From Haloechinothrix_A salitolerans (GTDB lineage Bacteria; Actinomycetota; Actinomycetes; Mycobacteriales; Pseudonocardiaceae), in NCBI RefSeq assembly GCF_039544105.1, contig NZ_BAABLA010000113.1: DNA of 64,000 bases. One strand, written 5' to 3'. This document shows, one piece after another, positions 1 to 7,332 of the stretch. The first letter of the stretch is position 1. Every line of letters begins with the position of its first letter. The translations under genes and the position numbers were made by a program. Under the pieces are notes generated by a model that was given only the letters and a program-made list of their open reading frames with translations, was not told where the DNA came from and ran no database searches.

Positions 1-1144
1 CGGTGGCGGTCCGTGCCCCGTCGACGTCGTCAGCGGCGAGCATGATCGTGATGAACGCGCCGAGAATCCTGGCCCGCTCCGTCCGGTCCGCCTCGGACTC
101 GGCGGCGACCCTGCGGATCGCGGCGACGGCGTCATCGAGGCGGCCCTGCGCCAGGCGCAGCATCGCGAGGCCGGGATGGACGTGGTGCCCGCACTCGCCC
201 GCGCGCCGGTAGGCGTCCTCGGCCGCGGCGAACTCGCCGCGCAGCCGCAGCAGCTCGCCCATCTGGTACTGCGCCATGCCCAGCACCGGGTCGCCGGGCG
301 GGTCGGACAGATGCGCACACGCCTGCCCGACCTCATCAATGGCCTCCGACCACTCGCCGTGGAGCTGCATGATCTCCGAGCGGTGGATCAGGCACTGGCC
401 CCGGTACGGTTTCAGCCCTTGCTGGGTGGCGCACCAGCGGCTGAACGCGGCCGTCCATTCCTGGGCACGCCGCAGGTCGAACGTCATCCGGCACGCCATG
501 ATCACCGCGCAGTAGATGCGGCCGGTCAGCATGGGCGATACCTCGCCTGCGGTGACGGCGACCATCGCCTCGTCCAGCATGGCCATGCCACGATCCGCCT
601 GGCTCATCTCGATCAACGCTCGCCCACAGCCGAGCCTGCTCCACGCGGCGAGGTCCGGGTCGCCGAAGCGTTCCGCGATCGCCAGGGCCTCGCGGAACCC
701 GTCGTACGCGGCGCGCGGCTCGCCGTCGTTCACCTTCCGCAGCGAGGCCGGGATCAACAGGTAGCCGTGCTCGACGCGCTGGACACCGTCCTCCTCGAGG
801 AGCCGTTGACCGCGCATCCACCAGCCCATCGCCTCTGCCATCCGGCCGGACAGCATCAGCACATAGCCGAGCCAGTACGCGCAACGCACGGAATGCCCAA
901 CGTCGCCGTCCTCCTGGAAGGCGTGATGCGCCCGTTGAAAGGCATCGAGGGCGACGGTGTCATGGCCGACCAGGAACGCGACGGTCGCGAGCGCGCAGAG
1001 GTCTTCGGCGACCAGACGTGACTGTTCGTCCGCTTCCGCCAGGTCCTCGAAGGCGTCAGCCCAGCGGCCATGCGCATACGCCGCCCGCCCCCGTTCCAGC
1101 ACCGCCGCGCCCCCCGTGTCACCTGCGGTTTCACGTCGGACCAT
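1..1144 (-). CDS. TPR-type LuxR-family transcriptional regulator, N-terminal part (cut by window edge)
   Basis: The gene starts at the ATG at 1144 on the minus strand and stays open for 381 codons to the window edge, so the C-terminus is missing. The protein is rich in Ala, Glu, Arg and Leu and built of helix pairs that look like tetratricopeptide repeats. It resembles the product of 7333-8952: both contain a GLA(M/L)LRLAQGR segment. That homologue ends in a LuxR helix-turn-helix, so this one probably does too, beyond position 1. The role would be a cytoplasmic DNA-binding regulator whose TPR part senses a ligand or partner; no target can be read. Several open frames on the other strand here are composition shadows. 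Family assignment is by internal comparison only. Confidence 0.7.
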   Translation of the reverse strand, partial: MVRRETAGDTGGAAVLERGRAAYAHGRWADAFEDLAEADEQSRLVAEDLCALATVAFLVGHDTVALDAFQRAHHAFQEDGDVGHSVRCAYWLGYVLMLSGRMAEAMGWWMRGQRLLEEDGVQRVEHGYLLIPASLRKVNDGEPRAAYDGFREALAIAERFGDPDLAAWSRLGCGRALIEMSQADRGMAMLDEAMVAVTAGEVSPMLTGRIYCAVIMACRMTFDLRRAQEWTAAFSRWCATQQGLKPYRGQCLIHRSEIMQLHGEWSEAIDEVGQACAHLSDPPGDPVLGMAQYQMGELLRLRGEFAAAEDAYRRAGECGHHVHPGLAMLRLAQGRLDDAVAAIRRVAAESEADRTERARILGAFITIMLAADDVDGARTAT

Positions 1145-1206
1145 CCACTCACACTAGACGGCCCAGGCCTCCCGAAGCTACTGCGGTAGCACCCACGGAC
1201 CCGTGC

Positions 1207-2184
1207 TCAGCTTCGCGCGGTCATCCCGTCGTCGAGGATCGCGGCCATGGCGTCGTGCCCCGCCGCGAGTCCCGCGGCGATCACCGACCCGTCCGACTCC
1301 ATTCGCGCCACCCGTGGCGTGTCCGGGCCGGGTCGGATGGCGAGCACCGCTGGTGAGCCGTCCGGGTCCGCGCTGTGGTTCGCCAGCCGTTCCGCCGTCG
1401 CGGCGGAGCGGGTCTCCCTGGCGAGGAACGCCGCCCGAGCGCCCGGCGCGGCCCGGCGCAGCCAGGCGTCGGCGATCCGACGCACCACGAGCGGGTCTTG
1501 GGCCAGGTCGTCGTTCTTGCGCGAGGTGAGCACCAGCATGTGCGTCGCTCCTGCCGCGAGTGGCGTCTCGAACGGCACCGACTCGGCGACGCCCGCGTCG
1601 AGGTACCGCCTGCCCGCCAGCTCGACCGGCTTCCCCGCGACGAGCGGCAGCGCCGCGCTCGCCCGCAACGCGGTGTGCAACGACTCCTTGTCGCTGATCC
1701 GCGGATGCAGGTCCACCGCCGACCCGGTGTCGACGTCGGTCGCGAGTGGATGGATGCTAACCGGGTTGGCCAGGATCTCGGCGGCGTTAAGCCCGAGCCT
1801 GCGATCGTAGTACTCGCCGATCAACCAGCTGAGATCAACGAGCGGACGACGTCGCAGCAGGTTGGACAGCCTGGAGAACCGCGCGAAGTCGGCCGGTCGC
1901 GTCCACGCGTGCATCCCGGTGGCGATGTCGCCGCTGAGCAGCCACGCGGCGGTCAGCGCTCCGGAAGACGCGCCGTACACGGCGTCGAACGCGGACAGCA
2001 GGCCACGCTCGTGCAGCGCGAGCGCCATGCCGCCCGCGATGACCCCACGGTTGCCGCCGCCCTCGATCGAGAGCACCACACGATGCCCGTCGGGCCGCTC
2101 CCCCGGACGACTACCGGACGCCAGGCGTTCCGCCACCACGGCGAGTACCGGATGCTGCCTGACCACCGCGTCGTTACTGACCAT
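1207..2184 (-). CDS. Patatin-like phospholipase
   Basis: This 325-residue protein has the patatin lipase layout. The oxyanion-hole glycine motif GGGNRG is at about residues 42-47, the nucleophile elbow GASSG at 71-75 (Ser73 predicted nucleophile), and the partner aspartate sits in LDAG at 195-198, DAG replacing the commoner DGG. The start at 2184 is chosen because AGGAGG precedes that ATG by a normal distance; the reading frame remains open upstream only as a GC-rich artefact. No signal peptide or membrane helix is evident, so it probably hydrolyses lipid acyl esters from the cytoplasmic side. It lies between, and is co-oriented with, a methyltransferase and a TPR regulator, with no strong functional link. 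Confidence 0.85.
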   Translation of the reverse strand: MVSNDAVVRQHPVLAVVAERLASGSRPGERPDGHRVVLSIEGGGNRGVIAGGMALALHERGLLSAFDAVYGASSGALTAAWLLSGDIATGMHAWTRPADFARFSRLSNLLRRRPLVDLSWLIGEYYDRRLGLNAAEILANPVSIHPLATDVDTGSAVDLHPRISDKESLHTALRASAALPLVAGKPVELAGRRYLDAGVAESVPFETPLAAGATHMLVLTSRKNDDLAQDPLVVRRIADAWLRRAAPGARAAFLARETRSAATAERLANHSADPDGSPAVLAIRPGPDTPRVARMESDGSVIAAGLAAGHDAMAAILDDGMTARS

Positions 2185-2266
2185 CCGCCCCTCCTGCGCG
2201 ATCTCCCGCTGGCACCATAGTGGCGCAGCGGTGTCGCGTCGCGGCACGAGGCTTCCCAGGATGCCG

Positions 2267-3016
2267 CTACGGGTGGGTCGCCCGCACGATGGCGACGCGC
2301 CCGAACCGGTGGTCGACGTGCTCGACCTCGCGAGCGTCGGTGAACCCGGCGTCCGCGAGGAGCGTGACGATGCCGTTGCCAGCGTTGCTGGCCAGGATCG
2401 GGTTCTGGGCCACGCGCTTGCGCAGGAGCTGGGGCAGGTGCCGCAGGAAGTGGAACGGGCCGTGGCCGTGCTGGTGGTTGTGCTGGTGATCGTGCGCATC
2501 GTGAGCGCTGGACGCGTGGCCGCCGAAGTCGAGGATGGTGATGGTGCCGCCCGGCCGGAGGGCGCGCAGCGCATCGCGGGCGAACCCGACCCGCCCGTCG
2601 TCGTCGACGTGGTGCAGCGCCAACGACGACACGACGTGGTCCAGCGACGCGTCCTCGGCGGGAATCCGCTCGGCGTACCCTTGAACGAGGGTGAGGGCGA
2701 CTCCGCGACGACGTGCCTTGCGCGCGGCCCGGCGCAGGCTGTCGCCGTCCGGGTCGAGGCCGGTGACACGTGCGTCCGGCTGCGCCGCGAGGATCGCCAA
2801 CGACAGGTTGCCCGTTCCGCAACCGACGTCGACCACCGCCTCGCCTGGCCCAACATCGGCGGCCTTTACAGCGCGCCGGTGCAGCGCACGCACGCCCGCC
2901 ACCTGGCTGAAGACGTCGTACAGCGGCATGAGCCAGGCCTTGCCCATGCCGGGCAGGAACGGGCGGTACCGCTCCTCGGGGGTGCGTTGGTCGATGATGC
3001 GGACGTCGGCTGCCAT
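2267..3016 (-). CDS. SAM-dependent methyltransferase with a histidine-rich insert
   Basis: The 249-residue product is a class I methyltransferase: motif I VDVGCGTG at 62-69, an acidic residue closing strand 2 (LDPD, 87-90), and LRPGGTITILDFGG at about 153-166. Between residues 167 and 189 there is an unusual run with nine histidines (HDAHDHQHNHQHGHG) that could bind a metal ion such as Ni, Zn or Cu; this is inference. The ATG at 3016 is preceded by AGGGAGA; an in-frame ATG at 3070 would add 18 poorly conserved-looking residues. The gene is divergent from an AraC regulator (3106-4032) that probably controls it. The substrate is unknown; UbiE/ArsM-like small-molecule methylation is possible. 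Confidence 0.8.
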   Translation of the reverse strand: MAADVRIIDQRTPEERYRPFLPGMGKAWLMPLYDVFSQVAGVRALHRRAVKAADVGPGEAVVDVGCGTGNLSLAILAAQPDARVTGLDPDGDSLRRAARKARRRGVALTLVQGYAERIPAEDASLDHVVSSLALHHVDDDGRVGFARDALRALRPGGTITILDFGGHASSAHDAHDHQHNHQHGHGPFHFLRHLPQLLRKRVAQNPILASNAGNGIVTLLADAGFTDAREVEHVDHRFGRVAIVRATHP

Positions 3017-3025
3017 GGGGTCTCC

Positions 3026-3093
3026 CTGTACTGCTGTGGTAGATCTGGTTGTACTACCAGTCTTGGACATCCTGCGGTTCGGTGGCAGTACAG
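3026..3093. promoter_or_regulatory. Inverted repeats in the divergent methyltransferase/AraC promoter region
   Basis: A perfect 9-bp inverted repeat CTGTACTGC (3026-3034) / GCAGTACAG (3085-3093) frames the intergenic region. Inside it lie a second pair, TGGTAG (3037-3042) / CTACCA (3054-3059), and an overlapping CTGGT/ACCAG pair. Three GTAC cores are present. The layout suits an AraC-type regulator acting on both divergent promoters; binding is inferred. Confidence 0.45.
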
Positions 3094-3105
3094 AAGTCGG
3101 GAGCT

Positions 3106-4032
3106 ATGGCACATTCTTCGGTCCAGAGCGCGGCGGGCGCCCCCTCGAGCCTGCGCACGGTGCGACCGGACGGCACACCGATCTACCGCTACGACCAACG
3201 CCCAGGCGTGCCTCCGGTCTCGGTGAGCCGGTTCGACACCGAGACCGCGCACGCCGAGCTGCCGGACCACCAGCACGCCCACGACTTCCTCGTCCTGGTC
3301 TACGTCGAGGAGGGCGCGGGCACGTTCGCGGTGGACGGCGTCGAGCGGTCGCTGCACGCCGGAGATGTGCACGCGGTGCCTCCCGGGCAAGTCGTCGGCG
3401 TTTCGGCTGTCACGGAGCTGGCGCGCTGCCGCGCGTGGTCGGTCGCGTTCACGCCGGACGCGGTGCCTGCCTTGGCAGCGGTCTCACCGTTGGCGTGGGC
3501 GCAGCATCCGTTGCTCGCGCTGTTCGCGTCCGACGCGGGGATCGGTCGGGTCGCCGAGCCTGACCGGGAACGGTGGTCGGCGTGGCTGACCGAACTGGCC
3601 GGGGAGCTGGCCGATCCGGGACGTCTCGGGGCCAGCGACGTCGTCACCGCACTGCTCACCCGGCTGTTGGTCGCGACCGCGCGACTTACACCCGCGGCGC
3701 AGCGCCAGCCGGACCCGCTGGTGGAACGGGTCTTCGACCAGATCGAGACGACGTTCCGCGAGCCGATCTCCGCCACTGACGTCGCCCGCGCACTCGGGTA
3801 CACGCCGGGGCACCTCACGACGGTGATCCGCGAGCGCACCGGCCGACCGCTGCTGGAGTGGATCACGGAGCGGCGCATGACCGAGGTGCGGCGAATGCTG
3901 CGCGAGACCGACCTGCCGCTGGACGTCATCGCCACCCGGACAGGCCTGCGCGACGCGACGTATCTCGTCCGGCGATTTAGGGAGCGCTACGGCATCACAC
4001 CGCGACGGTGGCGCCGCGGTCAACGCGCGTGA
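3106..4032 (+). CDS. AraC-family transcriptional regulator
   Basis: A 308-residue cytoplasmic regulator. The N-terminal part (about 30-110) reads as a cupin sensor, with PDHQHAHDFLVLVYVEEG followed by LHAGDVHAVPPGQ. The C-terminal hundred residues hold the AraC double helix-turn-helix: ISATDVARALGYTPGHLTTV, then LDVIATRTGLRDATYLVRRF and the closing YGITPRRWRR. The ATG at 3106 is used because GGGAG precedes it; an in-frame ATG at 3049 would overlap the operator-like repeats. It is divergent from the His-rich methyltransferase, its most probable target. The cupin histidines (H-x-H) could bind metal or a small ligand. Confidence 0.88.
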   Translation: MAHSSVQSAAGAPSSLRTVRPDGTPIYRYDQRPGVPPVSVSRFDTETAHAELPDHQHAHDFLVLVYVEEGAGTFAVDGVERSLHAGDVHAVPPGQVVGVSAVTELARCRAWSVAFTPDAVPALAAVSPLAWAQHPLLALFASDAGIGRVAEPDRERWSAWLTELAGELADPGRLGASDVVTALLTRLLVATARLTPAAQRQPDPLVERVFDQIETTFREPISATDVARALGYTPGHLTTVIRERTGRPLLEWITERRMTEVRRMLRETDLPLDVIATRTGLRDATYLVRRFRERYGITPRRWRRGQRA

Positions 4033-4037
4033 CCGGG

Positions 4038-4077
4038 TTGAAATTCGTGGTGGTCGCACGATCGCCGCTGCTACCAT
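4038..4077 (+). promoter_or_regulatory. Probable WhiB7-type promoter of the Erm gene
   Basis: An AT-rich block TTGAAATTC (4038-4046) lies two to three bases upstream of a weak -35 position, and TACCAT (4072-4077) makes a good -10 about 17 bases further on. An AT-rich tract just upstream of a weak -35 is the known architecture of WhiB7-dependent resistance promoters. The start point predicted from the -10 falls on or next to the ATG at 4085. Confidence 0.5.
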
Positions 4078-4084
4078 CTCCTCG

Positions 4085-4135
4085 ATGGGTTTACGCATGA
4101 ATGCCATGTACTTCGTGAGGCCGCGCCGCGCATAG
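4085..4135 (+). CDS. Putative leaderless leader peptide controlling erm
   Basis: A 16-codon reading frame starts with ATG seven bases after the -10 box and ends in TAG. It encodes MGLRMNAMYFVRPRRA. There is no Shine-Dalgarno sequence, consistent with leaderless initiation, which is common in actinobacteria. Its last codons lie in the left arm of a hairpin (4124-4140), and a stronger hairpin (4164-4193) follows, so ribosome position on this peptide could decide whether the downstream methyltransferase is expressed. Leader peptides of this size are well known upstream of erm genes. That this one is translated is inference. Confidence 0.5.
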   Translation: MGLRMNAMYFVRPRRA

Positions 4136-4193
4136 CGGCGGGCTGACTCACCTTTTCGGCTCCGCCGCACATCGGTGTCATCGCCGGTGCGGC
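4124..4193 (+). promoter_or_regulatory. Attenuator-like pair of hairpins upstream of erm
   Basis: Hairpin 1 is CGCCGC (4124-4129) / GCGGCG (4135-4140), overlapping the end of the leader peptide. Hairpin 2 is GCCGCAC (4164-4170) / GTGCGGC (4187-4193), extended inward by CGGTG/CGCCG around a TCAT loop and followed by CTTGTTGTG. The segment GCCGCGC (4120-4126) could replace the left arm of hairpin 2, giving mutually exclusive folds. Confidence 0.45.
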
Positions 4194-4243
4194 CTTGTTG
4201 TGCTGCCCGGCTCCGGTTTCTCAGTTGTTTGCGGAGCACACCT

Positions 4244-5017
4244 ATGTCTGCTGCCTATCAAGGCGGGCCACACGAGCTTGGCCAGAACTTCCTCGTCGCC
4301 TCATCGGTCATCGGCACGATCACCGACCTCGTTGCCCGAACGAGCGGACCGATCGTCGAACTCGCTGCCGGTGACGGCGCCCTCACGGTGCCGCTGAGCC
4401 GCTCGGGCCGACCCATCACCGCCGTTGAGCTTGATCCCAAACGAGCGCGGCGACTCCAGCGTCGTGTCACGAGCAACGTCACGATCGTCCACGCTGACTT
4501 GCTACGTTTCCGGCTCCCCCAACACCCACATGTGGTGGTGGCGAATCTTCCGTTCCACCTCACCACCTCGTCACTCAAACGCCTCTTGCCCGCGCGGGGC
4601 TGGCAGTCCGCCATCCTGCTGATGCAGTGGGAGGTCGCCCGTCGCCGAGCGGGCGTCGGCGGAGCGACCCTGCTCACCGCTCAATGGTGGCCGTGGTACG
4701 AGTTCCGCCTGCATTCGCGCGTGCCCGCCAGAGCCTTTCGGCCTGTGCCCGCCGTTGACGGCGGACTGCTGACCATGACTCGCCGTGCGCATCCCCTGGT
4801 GACCGAACGTGCGGCATACCAGCGTTTCGTCCGCGACGTCTTCACTGGCCCCGGCCGGGGCGTGCACGACGTCCTGAGGCGTACAGGCCACATCGACCGT
4901 GCCGCGCTGCGGAAATGGCTACAGAAACACCAGGTTTCGCCGCACGCATTGCCGAAAGACCTCGACGCCCAACACTGGGCCTCGCTGTGGCGACAGACCT
5001 CGCGGGCCACCTCATGA
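4244..5017 (+). CDS. Erm-type 23S rRNA (adenine-N6) methyltransferase
   Basis: The 257-residue protein belongs to the KsgA/Erm rRNA adenine methyltransferase family. It shows LGQNFL at 12-17, the SAM-binding motif ELAAGDGALT at 39-48, the acidic strand-2 motif VELDP at 61-65, HADLL at 83-87 and the catalytic NLPF at 101-104. Its size fits Erm rather than the longer KsgA, and there is no KsgA-like neighbourhood. It would methylate the peptidyl-transferase-loop adenine of 23S rRNA, giving macrolide-lincosamide-type resistance. The start at 4244 follows GCGGAG; an in-frame start at 4175 would lie inside the attenuator hairpin. The upstream leader peptide and WhiB7-like promoter point to antibiotic-inducible expression. 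Confidence 0.85.
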   Translation: MSAAYQGGPHELGQNFLVASSVIGTITDLVARTSGPIVELAAGDGALTVPLSRSGRPITAVELDPKRARRLQRRVTSNVTIVHADLLRFRLPQHPHVVVANLPFHLTTSSLKRLLPARGWQSAILLMQWEVARRRAGVGGATLLTAQWWPWYEFRLHSRVPARAFRPVPAVDGGLLTMTRRAHPLVTERAAYQRFVRDVFTGPGRGVHDVLRRTGHIDRAALRKWLQKHQVSPHALPKDLDAQHWASLWRQTSRATS

Positions 5018-5172
5018 CACGATGCGATGTCACGGCTCGCTGCCACCGAGTGGGCGAGGCGCTAAGCGGCGACGAAACTTCTCCAGAAAATCTCGCTTGG
5101 GATGTCGAAGGTGCGCGATCAGCTCCGACGTCTCGACTGAAGATGAAACCTCGTGATGAAGGAGCAACTCTC

Positions 5173-5754
5173 ATGCGCACGTTGATCTACACCGCCTTCC
5201 TGTCCCTCGACGGCGTCATCGACTCCCCTGGTGGTGGCCCGGCGGAAACCCATCGCAGCGCGGGCTGGACATTCAACGACATCGAGTTCCAGCCGGAGGT
5301 GTACGAGCTCAAAGGCCGGGAGCAGGAGGAGGCATCGGCGCTCATGCTGGGCCGCGTCAGCTATGAGGCGTTCGCGCCGGTGTGGCCGACGATGACCGAG
5401 GAGTTCGCTGGCTACAACGCCATGCCCAAGTACGTCGTGTCCACCACGCTCAGCGAGGACGACCTGGTCGACAACTGGGGCGAGACCACCATCCTGCGCT
5501 CGCTCGACGAGGTCGCCAAGCTCAAGGACACCGAGGGCGGGCCGATCATCGTCCACGGCAGCGCGAACCTATGCCGCGACCTCGCCGACGCCGGCCTGAT
5601 CGACCGCTACCACTTGCTGGTGTTCCCGGTCCTGCTCGGCGCGGGCAAGCGGATGTTCAGCGAGTCCGACGTCAACAAGACCAAGCTCGCACTCATCGAG
5701 AGCGAGTCCTACTCCAACGGCATTCAGAAGCTCGTCTACGACGTCGTCCACTGA
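5173..5754 (+). CDS. RibD C-terminal/dihydrofolate-reductase-like reductase
   Basis: A 193-residue protein of the YwjB/YyaP type. It opens with TLIYTAFLSLDGVIDSP, carries LMLGRVSYEAFAPVWP, and has the nucleotide-binding stretch GGPIIVHGSANLCRDLADAG and FPVLLGAGKRMF typical of the RibD C-terminal fold. It probably is a cytosolic NADPH-dependent reductase; the substrate is unknown and true folate reduction is unlikely. AAGGAG precedes the ATG at 5173, and the frame upstream of it has no support. The gene follows erm by 155 bases and ends at a bidirectional hairpin. Confidence 0.8.
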   Translation: MRTLIYTAFLSLDGVIDSPGGGPAETHRSAGWTFNDIEFQPEVYELKGREQEEASALMLGRVSYEAFAPVWPTMTEEFAGYNAMPKYVVSTTLSEDDLVDNWGETTILRSLDEVAKLKDTEGGPIIVHGSANLCRDLADAGLIDRYHLLVFPVLLGAGKRMFSESDVNKTKLALIESESYSNGIQKLVYDVVH

Positions 5755-5766
5755 AGCCCATCCTGT

Positions 5767-5800
5767 TGAGCCGCCGCACACTGACCCGTGCGGCGGCTCA
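5767..5800. terminator. Bidirectional hairpin terminator between convergent genes
   Basis: A perfect 13-bp stem TGAGCCGCCGCAC (5767-5779) / GTGCGGCGGCTCA (5788-5800) with an 8-base loop. It lies just after the reductase stop and includes the stop codon of the convergent flavoprotein. No U-tract, as usual in high-GC actinomycetes. Confidence 0.75.
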
Positions 5801-7213
5801 GCTCGGTAGCGCGGCGCCGGGGTCGATGTTCTGGTTGAGACGGAACAGGTTGCCGGGGTCGTAGCGTCGCTTCACCTCCACCAGCCGGTGATGGTTGTGC
5901 CGGTAGTTGGCGCGGATTTGCGCCGGGTCGTCGTCGGAGGAGAAGTTGACGTAGCCGCCTGCCATCGCGGTCGGGCGCAGCGCGTCGTAGTAGGCGCGCG
6001 TCCACGCGATGTTGGCCGCGTCGTCGGCCGGATCGTGCCAGGTGGCGCCGATCCCGACGGCGAAATTCGCATCGCGGTAGCCGAACGCGGTGTCGCTCGA
6101 GCCGACCCGGTGGCACGCGCCATCGATGGGGAAGATCAGCGTGGCCGACTCCGGTGACGGCAGCGTCGCGGCGAAGGACACGTGCGCGTCGATCGCACCG
6201 TCGGGCAGGCTCGCGTTGAAGCACCCCTTCCAGTAGTGACGCAACCCGAACGGCAGCAGGTCGTCGAACAGCGTGTTGATCACCGGGTACGGCATCCGGT
6301 CGACGAACTGCCCCACCGACGGACCGATCCGTTCGAGCCGATCGCGGATCTGGTCATCCTGCTCACGCGGGCCGCTCCAGCAGGTCAGGACGGCGCACAC
6401 CGGCTTGTCGTGCCACGCCTCCGGCACGAACGGAGCGGACGGCGCCCGCACGAGCCCCAGGACGAGATTCAGCTCGTCCGGCGCGTCAGCCAGCATGTCG
6501 AGATAACCGCGCACGACCTCGGCATCCAGCGGATAAAACGTTGGGCCGCCGAGGATGTCCGCGATCGGGTGCAGGCGGTACTCGAACGACGTCACCACGC
6601 CGAAGTTCCCACCACCGCCCCGCAGCGCCCAGAACAGGTCATGGTGCTCGTTCGCGCTACACGTGAGCAGACGGCCGTCGGCGGTGACGACGTCGGCGCT
6701 GAGCAGATTGTCGCAGCTCAGCCCGCACCGCCGGGCGAGATGGCCGAGACCGCCGCCGAGCGTCAGCCCGGCGATGCCGGTGGTGGACACGATCCCGCCG
6801 GTCACGGCGAGCCCGAAGGCGTGGGTCGCGTGGTTGAGGTCGCCCCAGGTCAGTCCCGGCTCGGCGTGCACCGTCCTGTGCCGAGGATCCACACGCAGAC
6901 CACGCATCGCGCCCAGATCGAGCACGACCCCATCGTCGCAGGTGCCGAACCCCGCGATGCCGTGTGAGCCGCCCCGCACGGCGAACGGCAGTTCGTGCTC
7001 CCGCGCGGCGGTCACGGTCGTGACGACGTCGGCGACGCTCGCGGCCCGCACCACCGCGCCGGGTCGTCGATCATGGATGACGTTGTAGATCGTGCGGACG
7101 TCGTCGTAGCCGTCGTCGTCCGGGGTCAGCACCTGGCCACGCACGGCGGTACGCAGCGTCTCGACCACTGCCGGGTCGACAACGGTGTCGGTGACGGTGT
7201 CGGTGACGGTCAT
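5798..7213 (-). CDS. FAD-binding oxidoreductase with BBE domain
   Basis: A 471-residue flavoprotein of the berberine-bridge/PCMH family. Residues about 40-210 form the PCMH FAD-binding domain, including LPFAVRGGSHGIAGFG, whose histidine is the usual covalent FAD attachment site, and the GGGLGHLARRCGLSCDNL region. The C-terminus YDPGNLFRLNQNI is the BBE domain signature. Such enzymes oxidise sugars, alkaloids or secondary metabolites with oxygen. The ATG at 7213 follows GGGAGG; a longer in-frame start at 7294 lacks a ribosome site. The second cysteine of bicovalent enzymes seems to be the Cys in RCGLSCDNL, but this needs alignment. It is followed on the same strand by nothing before the shared terminator. 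Confidence 0.85.
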   Translation of the reverse strand: MTVTDTVTDTVVDPAVVETLRTAVRGQVLTPDDDGYDDVRTIYNVIHDRRPGAVVRAASVADVVTTVTAAREHELPFAVRGGSHGIAGFGTCDDGVVLDLGAMRGLRVDPRHRTVHAEPGLTWGDLNHATHAFGLAVTGGIVSTTGIAGLTLGGGLGHLARRCGLSCDNLLSADVVTADGRLLTCSANEHHDLFWALRGGGGNFGVVTSFEYRLHPIADILGGPTFYPLDAEVVRGYLDMLADAPDELNLVLGLVRAPSAPFVPEAWHDKPVCAVLTCWSGPREQDDQIRDRLERIGPSVGQFVDRMPYPVINTLFDDLLPFGLRHYWKGCFNASLPDGAIDAHVSFAATLPSPESATLIFPIDGACHRVGSSDTAFGYRDANFAVGIGATWHDPADDAANIAWTRAYYDALRPTAMAGGYVNFSSDDDPAQIRANYRHNHHRLVEVKRRYDPGNLFRLNQNIDPGAALPS

Positions 7214-7297
7214 GATCTGCCTCCCAAGCTCAGTTGCTCCCGATCGGCAGTGTCGAACGCGGTGGAGCGCGCGCACATCGCGTGAACGCCCCAACGT

Positions 7298-7311
7298 CCT
7301 GCTTCGGCAGG
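7298..7311. terminator. Short hairpin downstream of the TPR-LuxR gene
   Basis: CCTGC (7298-7302) and GCAGG (7307-7311) pair around a TTCG tetraloop. It lies 22 bases past the stop of the minus-strand regulator and could end its transcript. It is small, so confidence is limited. Confidence 0.35.
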
Positions 7312-7332
7312 TGGTGTGAACGCACCAGGTGG

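Noticed and set aside
176..1021. A 281-codon plus-strand open frame at the left edge
   Set aside because: It is antisense to the TPR regulator, has no ribosome site or recognisable domain, and its Arg/Pro/His-rich composition is that of a GC-rich shadow frame.
2185..2856. Longer patatin start giving about 549 residues
   Set aside because: The extension is antisense-frame composition within the methyltransferase gene, and a strong ribosome site precedes the ATG at 2184.
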